A stretch of DNA of 5,547 nt from JAABYT01 sp041581935 (GTDB lineage: Bacteria; Pseudomonadota; Gammaproteobacteria; HK1). The DNA lies in the NCBI GenBank assembly GCA_041581935.1, contig JBFICP010000223.1, positions 1-5,547 on the forward strand, read 5' to 3'. The position numbers were made by a program, and so were the translations under genes. Shown here in pieces: positions 1 through 5,547 of this stretch. Numbering within the stretch: the first letter of the stretch is position 1; each line of letters starts with the position of its first letter. Under the pieces are notes generated by a model, which did no database searches, was not told where the DNA came from, and saw nothing but the letters and a program-made list of their open reading frames with translations.

Positions 1-1
1 G

Positions 2-2029
2 AGCGGCGAGTCGCTGAAATCCATCATTCGCGAGGGGCGCCGCCTGTCCGAGGCCGATGTCCTCGACGTGCTGCTGCCGTTGCTGCGATCGCTCGCCCGC
101 TTTCACAACGAGGGCTTCATTCACAGGGATATCAAACCCGCCAATGTCCTCATCCGGCGCGACGGCACCCCGGTGCTGCTGGACTTCGGCTCGGCGCGAC
201 AGACCGTGTCCGGCGAACGCCTGTCATTGACGAGCCTGGTGTCACCCGGATACGCGCCGGTGGAGCAGTACTCCGACAAGGGTGCTCACCAGGGTCCCTG
301 GACCGACATCTACGCGCTCGGCGCGACCTTCTATCATCTGCTGACTGGCCGCATGCCGGCGACCGCCATGGAGCGCACGGCTAGCCTTCACGACGGCAAC
401 GATCCGCTGACACCGGCCGGCGTGCTCGCCCGCGGCGCCTACTCCGAAGAGCTCCTCAAGGCCATCGACATTTCCATGAAGCTCATGGAGCACGAGCGTC
501 CACGCAGCGTTTCCGAGCTTCTCGAGCTTCTCCCCGGCGGCACCACGACCACTGTCCACGGCGCGGACGCAACCGGCTCCACCAACGGCTTCACCCATTC
601 CTCAACGGCCCGTCAGGTGACACCGGCGCTCACCCAGAGCCACATGATCGATCCGCAGGCGATCACGGAATTGAACCCCGACGTCGATCAGCCCAATACC
701 GCCACGGCACCGACCACCTCGACGCTCGCGAGCGATACGCAGTCGAGCTCTCTGTACTCCCAGATCTCCGCCCAGATGATGGGCCAGCGCTCGAAACGCC
801 TGCTCATCGTCGACGACGATGCCCGGGTCTGTCGCCTCGTGAAGCGCGTGTCCGAAGGGGTCGGATTCCACACCTTCGCCACCGACAAGCCCACGGATTT
901 TCCCATCGCCTATCAGGGCTTCCGTCCGGACGTGATCGTGCTGGATCTGCAAATGGGCCAATCCGACGGCGTCGAGCTGCTGCGCTACCTGGCGGACAAG
1001 AACGCCGAGGAAGCCATCGTGCTCATGAGCGGCGTCGACCAGCGCATCATTGATACGGCGGCAAGACTCGGAAAGTCGCTCGGGCTCAACGTCGTCAACG
1101 TGCTGCACAAGCCCATCGACATCAACGTGCTGCGTACCGAGCTGGGGCCGCTGGCTGAAGGCACCATCACGCTCGGTCCCGGTGGACCGCTGCACGAGAA
1201 AGATCTGGAACGCGCGATCCTCGAAAATCAGATCACCGTGCACTACCAGCCGAAGATCGCGCTCAAATCAGGGCGGGTCACCGGTGTCGAAGCGCTGGTA
1301 CGCTGGTGGCAGTCGACGGAAGAGCTGATACCGCCGGACCGCTTCATTCCGCTCGCGGAGAAGACCGGCCTCATCGATGCGCTCACCCAGCGGGTCCTCG
1401 AGACCTCGCTCGCAGACGCCCGCACCTGGAGCGAGAAGTGGCCCGAGCTGACGCTCGCGGTCAATCTATCACCGTCGATGCTCTCGAATCTGGAGCTTCC
1501 GGATCGCATCGCCAGTATCGTGCGCTCCTACGAGTTGGACCCGGGGCGCCTCATCCTGGAAGTGACCGAGAGCGGCGCCATGGAGAGTCCCGACCAGACC
1601 ATGGAAATTCTCGCGCGCCTGCGCTTGAAAGGCGTGCAGCTTTCCATCGACGACTTCGGCGCCGGGCACTCCTCGCTTCTGCAGCTCTATCGCCTGCCTT
1701 ACGGGGAGCTCAAGATCGAGCGCTCGTTCGTCATCGACGCGCTCGACAGCCAGGAAGCGGCGACCATCATTCATGCCACCATCGAGCTGGGTCACCGTCT
1801 CGGTCTCAAAGTGGTCGCCGAGGGCGTCGAAGACAAGCTGACGGCCGAGTGGCTCGCGCAGCTTCAGTGCGACATCGGTCAGGGCAATTTTTTCTCCGCG
1901 CCCCTGCCCTCGGCGGAGTTCCTGGCCTGGATGGACGCGTGGGCGGGTAACCAGGGCGGCGAGCAGACACGCAAACGCGGCGCCAACGAGCCTCCCGAGC
2001 CGGGCACCGTCGTCAGCCTGTCGGCCTGA
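2..2029 (+). CDS. Ser/Thr protein kinase - receiver - EAL c-di-GMP phosphodiesterase fusion (5' end missing)
   Basis: Predicted cytosolic signalling protein able to phosphorylate Ser/Thr and hydrolyse cyclic-di-GMP. The frame is open to the left edge, so the start and kinase N-lobe (glycine loop, VAIK lysine) are outside the window; the GTG at 68 lies inside the kinase fold and is not the start. Kinase motifs: HRDIKPANVL at 122-151, DFG at 182-190, GYAPVEQY at 248-271 in place of the usual APE region, then DIYALG. A linker of about 87 residues, one third Ser/Thr, follows (about 530-790). The receiver has the acidic triad Asp at 812-820, phospho-acceptor Asp at 944-946 in VLDLQM and conserved Lys at 1109-1111. 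The EAL domain (about 1200-1950) keeps EALVRW (Glu 1289), VNLSP (Asn 1463), EVTE (1559-1570), DDFG (1649-1654), LKIERSF (Lys 1712), VAEGVE (Glu 1820) and Gln 1880, so catalysis is predicted. No GGDEF domain or membrane segment is visible. Domain calls are firm; the control logic is inference. Confidence 0.93.
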   Translation, partial: SGESLKSIIREGRRLSEADVLDVLLPLLRSLARFHNEGFIHRDIKPANVLIRRDGTPVLLDFGSARQTVSGERLSLTSLVSPGYAPVEQYSDKGAHQGPWTDIYALGATFYHLLTGRMPATAMERTASLHDGNDPLTPAGVLARGAYSEELLKAIDISMKLMEHERPRSVSELLELLPGGTTTTVHGADATGSTNGFTHSSTARQVTPALTQSHMIDPQAITELNPDVDQPNTATAPTTSTLASDTQSSSLYSQISAQMMGQRSKRLLIVDDDARVCRLVKRVSEGVGFHTFATDKPTDFPIAYQGFRPDVIVLDLQMGQSDGVELLRYLADKNAEEAIVLMSGVDQRIIDTAARLGKSLGLNVVNVLHKPIDINVLRTELGPLAEGTITLGPGGPLHEKDLERAILENQITVHYQPKIALKSGRVTGVEALVRWWQSTEELIPPDRFIPLAEKTGLIDALTQRVLETSLADARTWSEKWPELTLAVNLSPSMLSNLELPDRIASIVRSYELDPGRLILEVTESGAMESPDQTMEILARLRLKGVQLSIDDFGAGHSSLLQLYRLPYGELKIERSFVIDALDSQEAATIIHATIELGHRLGLKVVAEGVEDKLTAEWLAQLQCDIGQGNFFSAPLPSAEFLAWMDAWAGNQGGEQTRKRGANEPPEPGTVVSLSA

Positions 2030-2083
2030 GCCCGTTCCCGCCGGCGGCCGAGGCCACCGGCGGAACTCGGCCTTGGCTCAGGC
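2024..2083. terminator. Nested inverted repeats between convergent genes, probable two-way terminator
   Basis: A perfect 9-base inverted repeat (GCCTGAGCC at 2024-2032, GGCTCAGGC at 2075-2083) encloses a GC-rich hairpin with 12-base arms (2038-2049 and 2052-2063, one C/A mismatch). An alternative 7-base pairing, 2046-2052 with 2066-2072, competes with it. The structure sits exactly between two convergent genes, and its outer arms contain both stop codons (TGA at 2027-2029 on +, 2080-2078 on -). Neither side has a T tract, so a classical Rho-independent terminator is not proven. It could instead act as a 3' mRNA stabiliser or with Rho. Confidence 0.45.
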
Positions 2084-2443
2084 GGCGGACCTGTACGGCC
2101 GCGCGGTGCCCGCATCGACCTCGGCGGCGGCCGCGGCCTTTGCCAGGACCGCAGAGGGTCGTCTGACCGTCTCGGAATTGCCACGAAACATGCCGTCGAC
2201 GAACTCCGGAATCTGCTCGCGGCGCAGACCGATGTCGTTCAGCAACCGATCGTCGAGCGCGTACAGCTCACGCCGTGCCGCGCGGCGCGCCTGGGCACCC
2301 TCGAAGGCCGAAAGCCTGCGCGCGAGCCATGCATCGACTCTCAGCAGCACGCGGGACACCGACGCGGCGAAGCGTTCGCCCCGCTCCAGCCAGACCCGCA
2401 TTATTGGTAAGCGCGCCGAAGCGCTTTTCTCCACGTCGATCAT
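2078..2443 (-). CDS. DUF1127 (YjiS-like) domain protein, 121 residues
   Basis: Small basic protein with a DUF1127 domain at about residues 50-84: an Arg-rich stretch (RRAARREL), then LDDRLLNDIGLRREQI, the recognisable core of the family. DUF1127 proteins are mostly tiny (about 45-70 residues) and Arg-rich; in some bacteria they affect RNA turnover or phosphate and carbon physiology, but most have no known role. This one is unusually long. Residues 1-49 could form amphipathic helices, and residues 85-121 form an Ala-rich, low-complexity tail. I chose the ATG at 2443 because CGGAGG lies 6 bases upstream of it. An ATG at 2461 and a TTG at 2485 in the same frame lack such a site, and the ATG at 2461 would put the GGAGG inside the coding region. 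The gene is divergent from the dehydrogenase operon and convergent with the kinase gene. No signal peptide or membrane segment is evident. Confidence 0.82.
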   Translation of the reverse strand: MIDVEKSASARLPIMRVWLERGERFAASVSRVLLRVDAWLARRLSAFEGAQARRAARRELYALDDRLLNDIGLRREQIPEFVDGMFRGNSETVRRPSAVLAKAAAAAEVDAGTARPYRSAA

Positions 2444-2449
2444 CAGAAA

Positions 2450-2455
2450 CCTCCG
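2450..2455 (-). promoter_or_regulatory. Shine-Dalgarno site of the DUF1127 gene
   Basis: Read on the minus strand this is CGGAGG, a near-ideal ribosome binding site 6 bases before the ATG at 2443. It decides the start codon over two in-frame upstream alternatives. Confidence 0.8.
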
Positions 2456-2564
2456 AAACATGTGATGAATAAGGATTTGCTGCAATGCAACATGGCAGCT
2501 CCCGGAGGCGAAATCAAGGTACGCGACGAATTAATTCCGGGACGCTGTGCGATTTCGCAACCCT

Positions 2565-2585
2565 CGTGTCGAATTTCCGGACACG
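2565..2585. promoter_or_regulatory. Operator-like inverted repeat upstream of the four-gene operon
   Basis: CGTGTC (2565-2570) and GACACG (2580-2585) form a perfect 6-base dyad with a 9-base spacer, 45 bases upstream of the GTG start at 2631 and directly before a possible -10 element (TATGCT, 2587-2592). Half-sites of this size and spacing suit a dimeric helix-turn-helix regulator. No regulator gene is in the window, and a short dyad can arise by chance. Confidence 0.35.
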
Positions 2586-2630
2586 GTATGCTGCCCGGCT
2601 CCGTTCACGGCAAAACCGGGGACCCAATCA

Positions 2631-3599
2631 GTGACGCGAATCGCCATACTCGACGACTATCAGAGCACCGCGCTCGGCTGCGCGGACTGGGCTTCGATCC
2701 CCGGAGACCCGGAGATCGCGGTTTTCCACCAGCACATTCCCCACCAGGATGCGGTGGCCGAGGCGCTTGCGGACTTCGACGTGGTGGTGGCGATGCGCGA
2801 GCGCACGCCGTTCCCCGCGAGCCTCATCGAGCGCCTGCCGAAGCTGCGCCTGCTGGTCACCACGGGCATGCGCAATCTGGCCATCGACATGCAGGCGGCG
2901 GCAACCCGGGGGGTGCCGGTGTGCGGCACCGCGCTGCTGCCCTACGCCGCTTTCGAGCACGCCTGGGCGTTGATACTGGCGCTGGTGAAGCGCATCCCCG
3001 GCGAGGATCGCCTGATGCGCGCGGGTGGCTGGCAGGGCGGCGTGTCCGGCGGTCTGCACGGCCGGACCCTGGGCATATTGGGGCTCGGCAAGCTCGGCGC
3101 CAGGGTGGCCCGGGTGGCGCATGCCTTCGACATGCGCGTCATCGCCTGGAGTCAGAACATGACCGACGCACAGGCCGCCGAGCACGGTGCTACCCGGGTT
3201 GAGAAGGATGCCCTGTTCGCCGACGCCGATATCCTCACCATTCACATGGTCCTGAGCGACCGGACCCGCGGCCTCGTCGGCCGGCGCGAGCTCGCGCTCA
3301 TGAAGCCGACCGCCGTGCTGGTCAATACCTCGCGCGGCCCGATCGTCGACGAGGCGGCGCTGATCGAGGCGCTGCGCTCGGGAACGATTGCCGGCGCCGG
3401 TCTGGACGTCTTCGATACCGAGCCATTGCCGGCCGACCATCCGTTGCGCAGTATTGAGAATGCGGTGCTGACCGGACACACGGGCTACGTGATGCAGGAA
3501 AACTACGTCCTCAGCTATTCGGAAGCGGTGGAAGACATCAAGGCCTGGCTTGCGGGGCAACCGATTCGCGTGCTGAACGATCTCGGCAAACACGCATGA
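2631..3599 (+). CDS. D-2-hydroxyacid dehydrogenase family protein (NAD(P)-dependent), 322 residues
   Basis: Predicted cytosolic oxidoreductase interconverting a D-2-hydroxyacid and its 2-oxoacid, in the D-isomer-specific dehydrogenase family. The nucleotide-binding Rossmann motif is GLGKLG at residues 151-156. The catalytic triad is visible: Arg235 in NTSRGP, Glu264 in DVFDTEPLP and His283 in TGHTGY. The last motif normally reads TPH, so Gly282 in place of Pro is a small oddity. GMRNLAID and VCGT are typical of a subgroup with no firmly known substrate. I chose GTG at 2631 because the protein then begins MTRIAILDDYQ, the usual N-terminus, with GGGGA 8 bases upstream. The frame stays open upstream to a GTG at 2547, but that stretch covers the putative promoter and does not look like the family. 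It is first in a four-gene operon, and its stop codon overlaps the next start. Length is normal. Family is certain; substrate is unknown. Confidence 0.93.
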   Translation: MTRIAILDDYQSTALGCADWASIPGDPEIAVFHQHIPHQDAVAEALADFDVVVAMRERTPFPASLIERLPKLRLLVTTGMRNLAIDMQAAATRGVPVCGTALLPYAAFEHAWALILALVKRIPGEDRLMRAGGWQGGVSGGLHGRTLGILGLGKLGARVARVAHAFDMRVIAWSQNMTDAQAAEHGATRVEKDALFADADILTIHMVLSDRTRGLVGRRELALMKPTAVLVNTSRGPIVDEAALIEALRSGTIAGAGLDVFDTEPLPADHPLRSIENAVLTGHTGYVMQENYVLSYSEAVEDIKAWLAGQPIRVLNDLGKHA

Positions 3600-4321
3600 C
3601 ACATGCGACGCCCGTCGATGCCGTAAAGGCGCTCACGTTCGATGTCTTCGGCACTGTGGTCGACTGGCGCGGCAGTCTCATCGACGAAGGCCGCGCGCTG
3701 GCGCGCGAAAAAGGCATCGAAGCGGACTGGGAGGCCTTCGCCGACGCATGGCGCGGCAAGTATCAACCGTCCATGTCCCGGGTGCGTAACGGCGAGGTGC
3801 CATGGACGAACCTCGACAGCCTGCATCGCGCCAGTCTCGACGAGCTACTCGAGGAGTTCGGCATCTCGACTCTCGACGAGCGCGACAAGGAGCATCTGAA
3901 TCGCGCTTGGCACCGCCTGCGGCCATGGCCGGACAGCGTCGAGGGCTTGACGCGTCTCAAGTGTCGATATGTTCTCGCCACGCTCTCGAACGGCAACGTT
4001 GCGCTGCTGGTCAACATGGCGAAGAACGCCGGACTTCCCTGGGACGCGGTGCTCGGTGCCGAGGTCGCGAGACATTACAAGCCTCAGCCGGAGGCCTATC
4101 TCGTCACCGCCGAGCTCCTCGGCCTCGCCCCTCACGAATGCATGATGGTGGCCGCTCACAACGGCGATCTCGTCGCCGCCAGCCGCCTCGGGTTCCGTAC
4201 CGCCTTCGTGGCCCGACCGACGGAATACGGCCCGCACCAAAAAGGGGATTTCGAAGCCGAGCACGACTTCGATGTCATCGCCAAATCCTTCACCGACCTG
4301 GCCGACACACTCGCCTGTTAG
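3596..4321 (+). CDS. HAD superfamily hydrolase, haloacid dehalogenase type II-like, 241 residues
   Basis: Predicted cytosolic hydrolase using an Asp nucleophile, with the HAD fold and a helical cap. Motif I is FDVFGT with Asp16; the third residue is Phe rather than the second Asp of HAD phosphatases, which favours the L-2-haloacid dehalogenase group. Motif II is TLSNGN (Ser131), motif III Lys162 in HYKPQPEAY (Tyr168), and motif IV VAAHNGDL ending in Asp191. In characterised L-2-haloacid dehalogenases motif IV reads like SSNxxD; here it is AAHNGD, so two polar active-site residues differ and true dehalogenase activity is uncertain. A phosphatase or another C-X hydrolase role is possible. The ATG at 3596 overlaps the previous stop codon (ATGA), implying translational coupling; no strong Shine-Dalgarno site is needed or seen. 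Length matches the family. Confidence 0.9.
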   Translation: MTHATPVDAVKALTFDVFGTVVDWRGSLIDEGRALAREKGIEADWEAFADAWRGKYQPSMSRVRNGEVPWTNLDSLHRASLDELLEEFGISTLDERDKEHLNRAWHRLRPWPDSVEGLTRLKCRYVLATLSNGNVALLVNMAKNAGLPWDAVLGAEVARHYKPQPEAYLVTAELLGLAPHECMMVAAHNGDLVAASRLGFRTAFVARPTEYGPHQKGDFEAEHDFDVIAKSFTDLADTLAC

Positions 4322-4326
4322 CGCGC

Positions 4327-4331
4327 AAGGA
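4327..4331 (+). promoter_or_regulatory. Shine-Dalgarno site of the lyase gene
   Basis: AAGGA lies 9 bases before the ATG at 4341, in the 19-base gap after the HAD gene. It supports this start rather than in-frame upstream starts from 4272 that would overlap the HAD gene. Confidence 0.6.
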
Positions 4332-4340
4332 CCACCGACA

Positions 4341-5198
4341 ATGAGCCCAGCCACCCGCCTCAAAGAGCTTCTCGCTGCAAATGAAATCATCATCATGCCC
4401 GGCTGCTACGACGCCATGTCGGCGCGACTCATCGAGCGTGCCGGCTTCAAGGCAACCTTCATGGGCGGCTTCGCGGTCTCGGCATCGCGCATCGGCATGC
4501 CGGATGCCGGGCTCATCTCATACGCGGAGATGCTCGATCAGGGCGCCAACATCTGTGCGGCGGTGTCGATCCCGGTCATCGGCGACGGGGACACCGGTTA
4601 CGGGAATGCACTCAACGTGCAGCGCACGGTACGCGGCTATGCACGCGCCGGTTTTGCCTGCGTGATGATCGAAGACCAGGTGGCGCCGAAGCGCTGTGGA
4701 CACACGCGCGGCAAGCGGACGGTGGATCGCGCCGAAGCGTTCGCCCGGGTGCAGGCGGCCGTCGATGCCCGCGAGGCCGGCGCCGACATACTCATCATGG
4801 CGCGCACGGACGCCAACGCTACCGAAGGCTTCGACGAGGCGCTCGAGCGCGCTCGGGTTTTCACCGAAATCGGTGTCGACATCACGTTTCTCGAAGCGCC
4901 CAGGAACGAAGAGCAGATGCGCGCCTACTGCGAAGGTGTTCCGGGGCACAAAATGGCCAACATGGTCGAGCAGGGTGATACGCCGGTGCTGAGCCCCCGG
5001 GCCCTGAACGACATCGGCTACCGTATTGCCATTTATCCCATCACGCTCATGCTGGCCGGCATTCACGCCATGGAGCAGACGCTCGCCGCACTCGCCGCGG
5101 GCGAAGCGCCCGCCGATACGGCCGAGTTCGCGCACCTGCGCGACATCGTCGGTTTCCCCGAGTACTACGAAGCGGAGAAACGCTATGCCGCGGACTGA
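4341..5198 (+). CDS. Isocitrate lyase/phosphoenolpyruvate mutase superfamily enzyme, 285 residues
   Basis: Predicted cytosolic TIM-barrel enzyme that makes or breaks a C-C or P-C bond next to a carboxylate, with Mg2+. Visible signatures are PGCYDAMSARL at the N-terminus, the metal-binding GDGDTGYGN (Asp82, Asp84), the loop motif KRCGH at 117-121 whose Cys119 is the catalytic acid in isocitrate and methylisocitrate lyases, and ARTDA (Arg155). The Cys-containing loop argues for a lyase acting on a substituted malate or citrate rather than a PEP mutase. FLEAPRNEEQM followed by NMVEQGDTP resembles the oxaloacetate decarboxylase, carboxyphosphonoenolpyruvate mutase and 2,3-dimethylmalate lyase branch more than PrpB, which has a different sequence there. 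It is third in the operon and its 3' end overlaps the next gene by 14 bases. The start at 4341 fits both the Shine-Dalgarno site and family length. The exact reaction is open. Confidence 0.92.
   Translation: MSPATRLKELLAANEIIIMPGCYDAMSARLIERAGFKATFMGGFAVSASRIGMPDAGLISYAEMLDQGANICAAVSIPVIGDGDTGYGNALNVQRTVRGYARAGFACVMIEDQVAPKRCGHTRGKRTVDRAEAFARVQAAVDAREAGADILIMARTDANATEGFDEALERARVFTEIGVDITFLEAPRNEEQMRAYCEGVPGHKMANMVEQGDTPVLSPRALNDIGYRIAIYPITLMLAGIHAMEQTLAALAAGEAPADTAEFAHLRDIVGFPEYYEAEKRYAAD
5174..5177 (+). promoter_or_regulatory. Shine-Dalgarno site of the ureohydrolase gene
   Basis: GGAG lies 7 bases before the ATG at 5185, inside the end of the lyase gene. It favours ATG 5185 over a second in-frame start, GTG at 5200. 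Confidence 0.6.
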
Positions 5199-5547
5199 TG
5201 TGACGACGCGCAACCAGCCACTCGGCGGCAACGAGATGCCGCGATTCGGCGGTCCCGCCACCATGATGCGCCTGCCGACGCAGTCCGATGCCCAGGGGCT
5301 CGATGCCTGTTTCGTCGGCGTGCCATTCGACATCGGCACCTCGAACCGCGCCGGCGCGCGCTTCGGCCCGCGCTCGATCCGTGCGGAGTCCGCTCTCATC
5401 CGGCCTTACAACATGGCCACGCGTGCGGCCCCCTTCGACAGTCTGCAGGTCGCCGATATCGGCGATGTCGCCATCAACACCTTCAACCTGGCTGCCAGCA
5501 TCGACATCATCGAGAAAGCCTACGACGGCATCGTCGCCGACGGATGC
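5185..5547 (+). CDS. Agmatinase/arginase-type ureohydrolase, N-terminal part (3' end missing)
   Basis: First 121 residues of a ureohydrolase, the binuclear Mn2+ family that removes urea from guanidino compounds (agmatine, guanidinobutyrate, guanidinopropionate, arginine). The family is shown by PRFGGPATMMRLP at residues 19-31, GVPFDIGTSNRAGARFGPR at 45-63, then ESALIRPYN and ADIGDV at 90-95, all typical of bacterial agmatinase (SpeB)-like proteins. The metal-binding motifs (GGDH, DAHxD, SxDxDxxDP) should lie beyond the right edge, so activity cannot be judged. ATG 5185 overlaps the lyase gene by 14 bases and has GGAG at a good distance; GTG 5200 is the alternative. It appears to be the fourth gene of the operon. 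Substrate is undetermined: agmatinase is the default label, but the neighbours are carboxylic acid enzymes rather than polyamine genes, so a guanidino acid is at least as likely. Confidence 0.9.
   Translation, partial: MPRTDVTTRNQPLGGNEMPRFGGPATMMRLPTQSDAQGLDACFVGVPFDIGTSNRAGARFGPRSIRAESALIRPYNMATRAAPFDSLQVADIGDVAINTFNLAASIDIIEKAYDGIVADGC

Larger units (their letters stand above)
2444..2630. other. Divergent intergenic control region
   Basis: These 187 bases separate the starts of the minus-strand DUF1127 gene and the plus-strand dehydrogenase operon, so both promoters should lie here unless upstream read-through is used. The stretch is less GC-rich than its flanks. Within it are a perfect 10-base palindrome GAATTAATTC (2528-2537), the dyad described separately at 2565-2585, and a possible plus-strand -10 hexamer TATGCT (2587-2592) without a convincing -35. 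On the minus strand a TTGATT/CATGTT pair with 17-base spacing is only a weak promoter candidate. No riboswitch or small RNA is recognisable by eye. Confidence 0.5.

Noticed and set aside
68..70. GTG at 68 as the start of the signalling gene
   Set aside because: The frame is open to the left edge and the 22 codons before it read as kinase sequence (GESLKSIIREG), so the gene begins outside the window.
602..1243. 213-codon open frame on the minus strand within the kinase-receiver gene
   Set aside because: It is antisense to the conserved receiver domain, with no motif of its own.
1886..1891. Run of six T in the EAL domain as a possible slippage site
   Set aside because: The reading frame continues correctly across it into the conserved end of the EAL domain, so there is no sign of programmed frameshifting.
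2444..2485. Upstream starts (ATG 2461, TTG 2485) for the DUF1127 gene
   Set aside because: Only ATG 2443 has a well-spaced Shine-Dalgarno site; using the upstream starts would bury that site in coding sequence.
2462..2540. Sigma-70 promoter for the DUF1127 gene (TTGATT/CATGTT on the minus strand)
   Set aside because: The -10 match is poor and other equally weak pairs can be found, so it is not listed as a feature.
2462..3202. Plus-strand open frame of 246 codons starting in the intergenic region
   Set aside because: It runs out of frame through the dehydrogenase gene and becomes Arg/Gly/Ala-rich nonsense, typical of a frame shadow in GC-rich DNA.
2628..3602. 324-codon open frame on the minus strand opposite the dehydrogenase
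   Set aside because: It is a GC-rich antisense shadow. The plus frame carries the full dehydrogenase motif set, and the minus product resembles no family.
4272..4340. Longer N-terminus for the lyase, starting inside the HAD gene
   Set aside because: The extra residues are the HAD coding region read in another frame. ATG 4341 has AAGGA upstream and begins the family-like sequence.
4518..5399. 293-codon open frame on the minus strand opposite the lyase and ureohydrolase genes
   Set aside because: It spans two unrelated plus-strand genes with clear motifs, and the product is His/Arg/Gly-rich without recognisable domains.

Overview
The window looks like chromosomal DNA from a GC-rich proteobacterium. 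A gammaproteobacterium is my best guess, from the style of the kinase/receiver/EAL protein and the DUF1127 protein, but the sequence does not settle the taxon. Coding density is high, genes are tightly packed, and I see no insertion sequence, tRNA, rRNA or CRISPR array.

Left part (1-2029, + strand): the 3' part of a large signalling gene. Its product joins a eukaryotic-like Ser/Thr protein kinase, a Ser/Thr-rich linker, a CheY-like receiver domain and an EAL cyclic-di-GMP phosphodiesterase domain in one chain. All key residues visible in the three domains are present, so each is predicted to be active. The kinase N-lobe lies off the left edge.

Middle (2024-2630): a small minus-strand gene for a longer-than-usual DUF1127 protein converges on the signalling gene. 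The two stop codons sit inside the two arms of one inverted repeat, which encloses a second strong GC hairpin; this is a probable two-way terminator region. The DUF1127 gene diverges from the next gene across 187 bases that hold a clear Shine-Dalgarno sequence for the small gene, a 10-base AT-rich palindrome and an operator-like dyad.

Right part (2631-5547, + strand): a compact four-gene operon coding for a D-2-hydroxyacid dehydrogenase, a HAD hydrolase of the haloacid-dehalogenase-like group, an isocitrate lyase/PEP mutase superfamily enzyme and the N-terminal third of an agmatinase-like ureohydrolase. The spacings are a 4-base ATGA overlap, a 19-base gap and a 14-base overlap, so co-transcription and probably translational coupling are expected. 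The set looks like a catabolic pathway for a small organic acid or guanidino compound. The substrate cannot be read from the sequence, and I do not recognise this exact combination as a characterised pathway.

The two most interesting items are the kinase-receiver-EAL fusion and the unassigned four-enzyme operon.
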